From Candidimonas sp. (lineage in GTDB: Bacteria; Pseudomonadota; Gammaproteobacteria; Burkholderiales; Burkholderiaceae_B): a DNA stretch of 38,541 bases. Both the position numbers and the translations under genes were made by a program. Of the stretch, positions 32,969 to 38,541 are shown one piece after another (the stretch's first letter is position 1; every line of letters begins with the position of its first letter). The stretch is from positions 1 through 38,541 of the forward strand of contig SCQX01000210.1 of assembly GCA_004298545.1 (NCBI GenBank). The letters are read 5' to 3'. Under the pieces are notes generated by a model. The model was given only the letters and a program-made list of their open reading frames with translations, ran no database searches and had not been told where the DNA came from.

Positions 32969-33799
32969 TCATCTCGCGGTGTTTTGAAAGAGCGCGTTCA
33001 GTTCCTGGTGTGGCATGGCACCGGCGAAGTCGTCGAACCGCCCGCTCTCGAGCAGCGTGCGCGCGGCGCGCTGCGCACCACCCCAGGCGGTGCGGGCAAG
33101 CCCGCCACCCACGCTGATGCGCCGTACGCCCATTGCGGTAACGTCTTGCAGGGTGAACTCGCTGGTCGAGCCGATCAGCAGATTGACGGGTTTGGGTGAC
33201 ACGGCCGCAATGATCGCGGTGATTTGCGCGCGCGTATGGATACCCGGCGCGTAAAGGCAATCGGCCCCGGCTTGCGCATAAGCTTTGAGGCGGACGATGG
33301 TGTCGTCCAGGTCGGGGCGGCCGACGATGAAGTTTTCGGCGCGGCCGACCAGCAGCGTGTCGCCACCGGTTTCGTCGATTGCCGCGCGCGCGGCCCGCAT
33401 TCTGGCGACGGCGTCGTCGAGACTGCGCAGCGGCGCGTCTGGATTGCGCGTCGAGTCCTCGATCGACAGGCCGGCCACCCCGGTGTCGACGGCCATGCGC
33501 ACACTCTCTGCCACGCCGCTGGGATCCGATGCGAAACCGTCCTCGAAATCCGCGTTGATGGGGAGATTCGTGGCTTCCACGAGCGACCGCAAATGAGCCA
33601 GGACCGTGGCGCGCGGCACCGTGTTGTCGGCCCGACCCTGCGACCAGGCGAAGCCGGAGCTGGTGGAGGCCAGTGCCTTGAACCCCAGGCTTTGCAGGAA
33701 CAAGGCGCTACCCACGTCCCAGGGGTTGGGCAGCAGGAAGCAGCCTTGCGCGTGTAGCGCCTTGAACGCGGCGCGTTTCTGTTGAATGGTGAAACCCAT
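32969..33799 (-). CDS. Isocitrate lyase/PEP mutase-family protein
   Basis: This is a TIM-barrel enzyme of the isocitrate lyase/phosphoenolpyruvate mutase superfamily, probably a C-C bond lyase acting on a 2-oxo or methylcitrate-like acid. The 276-residue protein has the early LLPNPWDVGSALFLQSLGFKALASTS region, the metal-binding NADFEDGFA motif, AGLSIEDSTRNP, and LVGRAENFI. It lacks the KKCGH catalytic signature of true isocitrate lyase and methylisocitrate lyase, so the reaction is uncertain. The ATG at 33799 has a G-rich ribosome binding site, and a possible TATACT -10 (minus strand, 33843-33848) lies upstream. Confidence 0.88.
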   Translation of the reverse strand: MGFTIQQKRAAFKALHAQGCFLLPNPWDVGSALFLQSLGFKALASTSSGFAWSQGRADNTVPRATVLAHLRSLVEATNLPINADFEDGFASDPSGVAESVRMAVDTGVAGLSIEDSTRNPDAPLRSLDDAVARMRAARAAIDETGGDTLLVGRAENFIVGRPDLDDTIVRLKAYAQAGADCLYAPGIHTRAQITAIIAAVSPKPVNLLIGSTSEFTLQDVTAMGVRRISVGGGLARTAWGGAQRAARTLLESGRFDDFAGAMPHQELNALFQNTAR

Positions 33800-33937
33800 G
33801 GACCCCCCCGAACGAATGGATAGTCGCGGAACTGTTGGGGACAGTATAGGCGCCCTGACGTCCGGCCTCACATGCCGCGCAGCCGCGCGCGTTCCCGCGA
33901 ACGGGGATGACCCGGGGGCGCCGCACCCGCCTCCGCC

Positions 33938-35467
33938 TCACGGGACGATTTCGACGATGCCCGGGTTCCGCGCCGCGTAATCCATAGCGTAGGTGAGCTC
34001 ATCCGCGGTTTCGGTGTGCACCTGCAACAATGGCTGGCTCCTGGCGACCTCGGTTCCAAGCACGACTTCCATGAGGACACCGGCGGCCTTGGCTTCCGGC
34101 GCGCCGGCCAGTTTCGCGAGTTGCGCAAGCTTGCGGTTGTCGATGAAGGCAATCCGCCCCGCGCGGCGCGCGGTCAGAGGGCGCACATGCGTCGCCCGCG
34201 GTGGCTCGCGCATGCCCCCCTGCGCCTGGCAGATGCGCTGGAACTTGGTCCAGGCGCGTCCGTCGGCCAGGGTGGAGAGGGCCAATTCGTGGCCGGCGCC
34301 CTTGGCGGCTGCGCCACCGACCTCCAGCACGGTGCCGGCAAGCATCGTGGCGCGTTCGCGCAGATCGGCAGGGGCGTCGCGGCTGCCTTGCAGGACGGCC
34401 AGGATGTCGCGCGCTTCCAGCGCGGGTCCGATGCCGCGGCCGACGGGCTGCGAGCCGTCCGTTCGGATGCAGCGGGCCCGCAGCCCGAACCGCGCGGCGA
34501 CCGCGACGAGCTGGTCGCTCAGGCGGCGCGCAGCACCTTCCGTTCGCACCTTGGCGGTCGGGCCGACGGGAATGTCGAGCACGACGTGGTTCGATCCCGC
34601 CGCGATCTTCTTGGACAGCACCGACGCGATCAATTGCCCTTCGGTGTCCAGGTCGATTTCACGCTCCACGCGAACGAAAATGTCATCGGCCGGGCTCAGG
34701 TGCATGGCGCCGCCCCAGGCGACGCAACCGCCCTCCGATTCCACTACGCGGCGCAGGGTAGAGATGTCGAGATCGACCGGCGCCAGGGTCTCCATGGTGT
34801 CCGCGGTTCCCGCCGGCGAGGTGATGGCCCGCGAAGAGGTTTTGGGCATCACCAGGCCGTTGGCCGTGGCGATCGCGACGATGATCGGGGTTGTCCGGTT
34901 GCCGGGCAGCCCGCCGATGCAGTGTTTGTCCACCACCACCGGCGCGTCCCACGTCATTCGCTCGCCGACGTCGATCATGGCCTGCGTGAGATCGACGATC
35001 TCTTGTTCGTCCAGTGGCAGTGCCGCGCTGGCGGTCAGGAAAGCCGCCAGATGCGCGTCGGTGTAGCGCCCGGAGGCGGTGTCGCCGACGATGGCCGCCA
35101 GCGCGGCCGCATCCAGGCGATGCCCATAGATGCGCCGTCGTACATCTGCCAGGGATTCCAGTACGGGCGCATGGCGAACGGTGAGGGCGTCGCCCTCCGC
35201 GACGCCCAGCCGCTCCCAGGCGGCTTCGGACAGCGCCGCCTCGCCAGGCGCGACCAGATCGCCATCAGCCTGGAACAGGATTGCCTGCACCTGGCGCCCG
35301 CCGGCGCAAAGCAGCACCTGCGAGTGGGATGACAGGCCTTCGGCGCGGCAGACGTGACAGTCGGTGTGCATGATCGCGATGACTTGGTGCCGCGCGTGCA
35401 ATCGCAGGCGCCGGGCGCGCAGTGTTCGAGGCGCATCGGTTCCGCTGGCGGGGGGCTGCGATATCAT
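33938..35467 (-). CDS. AMP/thymidine phosphorylase family protein (type 2)
   Basis: This is a nucleoside/nucleotide phosphorylase of the thymidine phosphorylase family, type 2, which includes the archaeal AMP phosphorylase. The 509-residue product is longer than DeoA (about 440). Its extra N-terminal domain spans about residues 1-90. Then come the central DKHCIGGLPGNRTTPII phosphate-binding segment, KTSSRAITSPAGTADTMETL, and the C-terminal domain. This KHCIGGLPGNRTT form is that of the AMP phosphorylase-like group. Its ATG overlaps the metallo-beta-lactamase stop by four bases, so it is the third gene of a coupled operon. AMP or other nucleoside 5'-phosphates are the likely substrates by family. 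Confidence 0.88.
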   Translation of the reverse strand: MISQPPASGTDAPRTLRARRLRLHARHQVIAIMHTDCHVCRAEGLSSHSQVLLCAGGRQVQAILFQADGDLVAPGEAALSEAAWERLGVAEGDALTVRHAPVLESLADVRRRIYGHRLDAAALAAIVGDTASGRYTDAHLAAFLTASAALPLDEQEIVDLTQAMIDVGERMTWDAPVVVDKHCIGGLPGNRTTPIIVAIATANGLVMPKTSSRAITSPAGTADTMETLAPVDLDISTLRRVVESEGGCVAWGGAMHLSPADDIFVRVEREIDLDTEGQLIASVLSKKIAAGSNHVVLDIPVGPTAKVRTEGAARRLSDQLVAVAARFGLRARCIRTDGSQPVGRGIGPALEARDILAVLQGSRDAPADLRERATMLAGTVLEVGGAAAKGAGHELALSTLADGRAWTKFQRICQAQGGMREPPRATHVRPLTARRAGRIAFIDNRKLAQLAKLAGAPEAKAAGVLMEVVLGTEVARSQPLLQVHTETADELTYAMDYAARNPGIVEIVP

Positions 35468-36834
35468 AGCGTGAAGGTTTGCTCCGGTCGGGGGACGGTG
35501 GCCGGCCATCCGGTGTCTCTCTCGATGCGCACGCGCAGCGCGTCGGACGCGTCCGGTTCGCCGTGAATGATGAAAACGCGGGACGGCGCGCGGCGGAACC
35601 CGGACAGCCAGCGCATCAGTTCGTTGGCGTCGGCGTGCGCCGATAGGGTAGCCAGATTGGCGATGCGCGCGCGCACCGGCACCCACTGCCCGTGAATCTT
35701 CACCTCGCGCGCCCCTTGGAGCAGCTTCCGGCCACGCGTGCCCGCGGGCTGGAAACCGCTGAAGAGGATAGTATTCTCGCCCCCGGGCGCGAAGGCGGCC
35801 AGGTGGTGGAGCACGCGGCCGCCCGTGGCCATGCCGCTGGCCGAGATGATGACCTTCGGGGCGCCGCTGGCGGTGATGCGCTTGGATTCCTCGGCCTCGC
35901 GCGTGTAGGTGGCGATGCCGCAGGCGGCGCGGCACACCGCCGGCGTCAGGCGGTGATCGTTCCGATGCGTATCCAGCAGCCGGGCGGCGTTGATCGCCAT
36001 CGGGCTGTCCAGATAGATGGGGACGGATGCGAGCCGGCCCGCCTCGCGCAGCCGCCACAGGTGATAGAGCACGAGCTGCGCGCGGCCGACCGCGAACGCC
36101 GGAATGATGACCGTGCCGCCACGGCCCACGGTTTCCCCGATCAGCGCGCCCAGCGCTTCCGCAGGGTCGTCCGGGGCGTGGACGCGGTCGCCATACGTGG
36201 ATTCGATGGCGATGCAGTCGGCCTCGGCCACGGGCTGGGGGTCGAAGAACACCGGGTCGCCGTAGCGCCCCAGATCGCCCGAGAAGACGATGCGCCGGCC
36301 GTCCCACGCAATTTCCGCGGTGGCGGCTCCGAGAATGTGACCCGCGTAGCGGAACGTCAGTGTGGCGCCGCCCGGAAGCGGCGCCGGCTGGCCGAATGGA
36401 ACGGGCGTGAAGCGCGCGAGCGCGCGCTCGGCATCCTCCACTGTGTACAGGGGAAGCGCCGGCTTGTGCCGGGAGAACCCCTCGCGGTTGGCGTGTTCGG
36501 CATCCTTTTCCTGCAGGTGGCCGCTGTCTTTCAGGATGAGGTCGGCAACGTCGATTGTCGCCGCGGTGGCAAGAATCGCACCGCGAAAGCCATCGCGCAC
36601 CAGCCTGGGCAGGTAGCCCGAATGATCGAGGTGGGCGTGGGTGAGCACCACCGCGTCGATCGTGGAAGGTTCGATCGGCAATGGCTGCCAGTTGAGTTCA
36701 CGCAGATTCTTCAGGCCCTGGAACAGGCCGCAATCGATCAGGATGCGCTTCTTGCCATCGGTGAGAAGATGTTTCGATCCGGTGACGGTGCCTGCACCCC
36801 CCAGCGAGGTGAGCGTCAGCACGGCGGTTCTCAC
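35464..36834 (-). CDS. Metallo-beta-lactamase/beta-CASP RNA-processing protein
   Basis: This is a beta-CASP metallo-beta-lactamase of 456 residues, related to RNA exonuclease/endonuclease proteins (YsfA/CPSF-type). The zinc motif HAHLDH lies at residues 66-71 with LTHAHLDHSGYLP. A VFSGDLGRYGDP region, the beta-CASP block IIPAFAVGRAQLVLYHL, SGMATGGRVLHHL and LSAHADANELMRWL follow. It starts with GTG, overlapping the upstream gene's stop by four bases (GTGA), and itself overlaps the phosphorylase start by four (ATGA). Translation of all three is probably coupled. Nuclease activity is inferred from the family. Confidence 0.9.
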   Translation of the reverse strand: MRTAVLTLTSLGGAGTVTGSKHLLTDGKKRILIDCGLFQGLKNLRELNWQPLPIEPSTIDAVVLTHAHLDHSGYLPRLVRDGFRGAILATAATIDVADLILKDSGHLQEKDAEHANREGFSRHKPALPLYTVEDAERALARFTPVPFGQPAPLPGGATLTFRYAGHILGAATAEIAWDGRRIVFSGDLGRYGDPVFFDPQPVAEADCIAIESTYGDRVHAPDDPAEALGALIGETVGRGGTVIIPAFAVGRAQLVLYHLWRLREAGRLASVPIYLDSPMAINAARLLDTHRNDHRLTPAVCRAACGIATYTREAEESKRITASGAPKVIISASGMATGGRVLHHLAAFAPGGENTILFSGFQPAGTRGRKLLQGAREVKIHGQWVPVRARIANLATLSAHADANELMRWLSGFRRAPSRVFIIHGEPDASDALRVRIERDTGWPATVPRPEQTFTL

Positions 36835-38541
36835 TGACTGGTCACCGCGATATCGGCCGGAGAGCCGAGCCCGTCGATGGCCTTGCGTTCGGCTGTGGTG
36901 AGCAGTGTGTCTCGCGTCCAGCCGGACAATGGCGCGGCGGCCGCGACGAGGTGCGCCCAGGAACAGTGATTCGCGAACAGCATGCCGGCGACGTCCAGTG
37001 TGCCGCCGCGGCTGATGTAGCCGCGCGCCGCCGTGCGCCGCGGGCCATCGTCCAGCCGTCGCAGCAGGCCCAGCATCGGTTCCGGCCGCGTATGGGTGGC
37101 GATCAGGCGGGGCAGGCCTGGCGGGAAGAGATTCGCCACGGTCTCGTCGTCGGCGGCGAAATCCGCCTCGAGCAGGTCGCGCGGCGCGCGAAAGCGCCCG
37201 GGCTCCAGCAATGCGGTGACGACCACCCGGCGTCCGCGGGCGGTGAGCCGGCGCGCGGCCTTGAGCGCTTCCTCCAGCTGGTAGGCGCCGATCGCGACGA
37301 TCTGGAGTTCCGCCCCCGAGAGCTCGCCGTGAACATGGGCCGCGCCCGTGTTCACGAAACGCTCAGCCGCTTCGGCGCCGAAGCGGTACGGCATGTCGCG
37401 CTTGGACACGATCAGGCACGCCACCTGGCCACGGCCGCGATAGACCATGCGCAGCGCGGCCATTGCGCTGTTCACATCGACCGGGAACAGCACGCGGGAT
37501 GTATCGGACATTTCCCCCAGCAGCGCTTCGCCGACGGTGGGATCCTGGTGCGACTGTTCGTTCTTGGCGTTCTCCCAGGTATGGGACGTTACGACGAGCG
37601 GCACCGAGATCCAGCCGGGCTGCCTGCCGGCCACACGCTGATGGCGCGAGAAGATGATCTCCTGGCGAAGGCCGCCCAGCATTTTCATGGCGAAGGCCTC
37701 GTAGCTGACGATCAGGTTGATGCCGCCCTTGTTGGCGAGCGCGGCACCGGCCACGGCCTCTTCGTTGAGGGCCGTGATGACGGCGCCGTGGACCGCGTCC
37801 GCGACGCCCGCTTCGGGCGTATTCACGCGGTGCTTGAGCCGTTCGAGCGTGGCGCCCATGTGGTTGGACTTCAGCTCGTCGGGGTTCCCGACCCGTGGGC
37901 GCAGGCCGGGATTGGCGTCGACGAGCTCGACGAACCAGCGATCGAGCGCCTGCATGGCGCAAGCGGGCGGCGCGCCGGCCAGCGCCCAGTCGGGTTCGGG
38001 AAGGCGGGGCGCCGGCGGATTGCGCATCGCCAGGGGATGCCGGCTTGCCGGTTCACGGCCCTGGCGGTCGTGGATGGCGATTTCGGCGACGGCGCGCTCG
38101 ATTTCGTCGGGCGGGACGAAGAGCAGGTGCGCGGCGTCGTTGAACTGCGCGCGCGCCGATTCGTCGTGCGACGGGTTGCCGGCCAGCGGAAGGTTGTGCG
38201 CGGCGTTGGTGCCCGCGCCGGGAAATCCGAACCCCTTGACGGTTTCGGCGATGATGTAGGGAATGGGCGCGGGGTAGGTTCGCCCGGCATGGGCGGCGTA
38301 GCGGCCGAGCCGCTGTTCGGCCTCGACGATCGCCCATGCGATGGCGGCCGGATCGCGGCCATCGACCCGGATCGGCGCGAAGCCATTGTGCGTGAGATGC
38401 GTTGCCAGCCAGTCGGCACCACCCTGTTGGGTGATCTGGCTGCGCTCCTCGATGCGCCGCCCGTTGAGGATCATGATGGGGACGACCATGCCCGAGTCTT
38501 CCGCCCGCCACCAGCGCGGCTCGGACTGGTCGCCCCGCTGG
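36831..38541 (-). CDS. Divergent phosphoketolase-like protein, partial
   Basis: The gene runs off the right edge of the window. The C-terminal 569 residues are seen. Phosphoketolases split xylulose 5-phosphate or fructose 6-phosphate into acetyl phosphate plus an aldose phosphate using thiamine diphosphate. Recognisable parts are MVVPIMILNGRRIEE, SYEAFAMKMLGG, VVTSHTWENAKNEQSHQDPT and FPVDVNSAMAALRM. The usual QDHNGFSHQDP is replaced by ENAKNEQSHQDP, and the SEH-QGWLEGY motif is not seen. It therefore belongs to a divergent subgroup or may use another substrate. Its stop overlaps the beta-CASP gene start. Confidence 0.84.
   Translation of the reverse strand, partial: QRGDQSEPRWWRAEDSGMVVPIMILNGRRIEERSQITQQGGADWLATHLTHNGFAPIRVDGRDPAAIAWAIVEAEQRLGRYAAHAGRTYPAPIPYIIAETVKGFGFPGAGTNAAHNLPLAGNPSHDESARAQFNDAAHLLFVPPDEIERAVAEIAIHDRQGREPASRHPLAMRNPPAPRLPEPDWALAGAPPACAMQALDRWFVELVDANPGLRPRVGNPDELKSNHMGATLERLKHRVNTPEAGVADAVHGAVITALNEEAVAGAALANKGGINLIVSYEAFAMKMLGGLRQEIIFSRHQRVAGRQPGWISVPLVVTSHTWENAKNEQSHQDPTVGEALLGEMSDTSRVLFPVDVNSAMAALRMVYRGRGQVACLIVSKRDMPYRFGAEAAERFVNTGAAHVHGELSGAELQIVAIGAYQLEEALKAARRLTARGRRVVVTALLEPGRFRAPRDLLEADFAADDETVANLFPPGLPRLIATHTRPEPMLGLLRRLDDGPRRTAARGYISRGGTLDVAGMLFANHCSWAHLVAAAAPLSGWTRDTLLTTAERKAIDGLGSPADIAVTSQ

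Noticed and set aside
33800-33937. Search for a separate small gene between the ICL/PEPM gene and the phosphorylase gene
   Set aside because: Only a possible TATACT -10 and a G-rich ribosome binding site are visible. No frame has coding character.
35468-36307. An upstream extension of the AMP phosphorylase frame, making a 789-residue protein
   Set aside because: This part is an out-of-frame reading of the beta-CASP gene. The ATG at 35467, overlapping that gene's stop, is the natural start.

Overview
The window is about 38.5 kb of high-GC chromosome from a betaproteobacterium. It is most likely a member of Burkholderiales, perhaps Alcaligenaceae-like. This is inferred from the ubiH-dusB-fis-purH-ruvC-ruvA gene order, the aat-bpt-pyrD order, the phasin gene and general codon style, not from a database search. 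Coding density is high, nearly all genes are intact, and I see no insertion sequences, prophage or CRISPR array.

Positions 1-9333 carry DNA repair and core metabolism: the C-terminal end of recQ, ruvB, and a leftward ubiH-dusB-fis-purH-ruvC-ruvA gene string. A rightward two-gene encapsulin nanocompartment module (DyP peroxidase cargo plus shell) sits between ruvA and ruvB. A candidate 6S RNA lies beside ubiH. Positions 9594-14105 run rightward: a TM2-like membrane protein, a cation antiporter behind a clear yybP-ykoY (manganese) riboswitch, a CtaG-type oxidase assembly protein and an M48 metalloprotease with a TPR-like tail. Positions 14167-16882 are a leftward four-gene string (ilvE, zinc-finger protein, SnoaL/NTF2-like protein, YheT-type hydrolase). 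rhlE is divergent from it.

Positions 18688-24446 hold a thioredoxin-like protein, an EI24/CysZ-like membrane protein, a molybdopterin-binding-domain protein, an IclR regulator, a phasin with a well-defined promoter, candidate PhaR-type sites and a strong terminator, and a gamma-glutamyltransferase homologue. Positions 24451-27725 run leftward: NUDIX hydrolase, aat, bpt and pyrD. The two transferases together form the bacterial N-degron tagging pair. Two rightward genes follow (a small membrane-anchored unknown and an Asp/Glu racemase homologue).

The two most unusual regions are near the right end. At 29250-32144 a leftward operon encodes a TrmB-family regulator with a Cys/His-rich insert, an unrecognised His-containing periplasmic protein, CopC and CopD. 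It is preceded by a good sigma-70 promoter overlapped by CAACTA/TAGTTG repeats, and I propose it as a self-regulated copper (or other metal) system. At 33938-38541 a translationally coupled operon encodes a divergent phosphoketolase-like enzyme (cut by the window edge), a beta-CASP metallo-beta-lactamase protein and an AMP/thymidine phosphorylase, suggesting a route linking nucleotide or RNA breakdown to phosphoketolase chemistry. A tRNA-Cys(GCA) gene, a small unknown protein and an isocitrate lyase/PEP mutase-family protein lie between these two regions.
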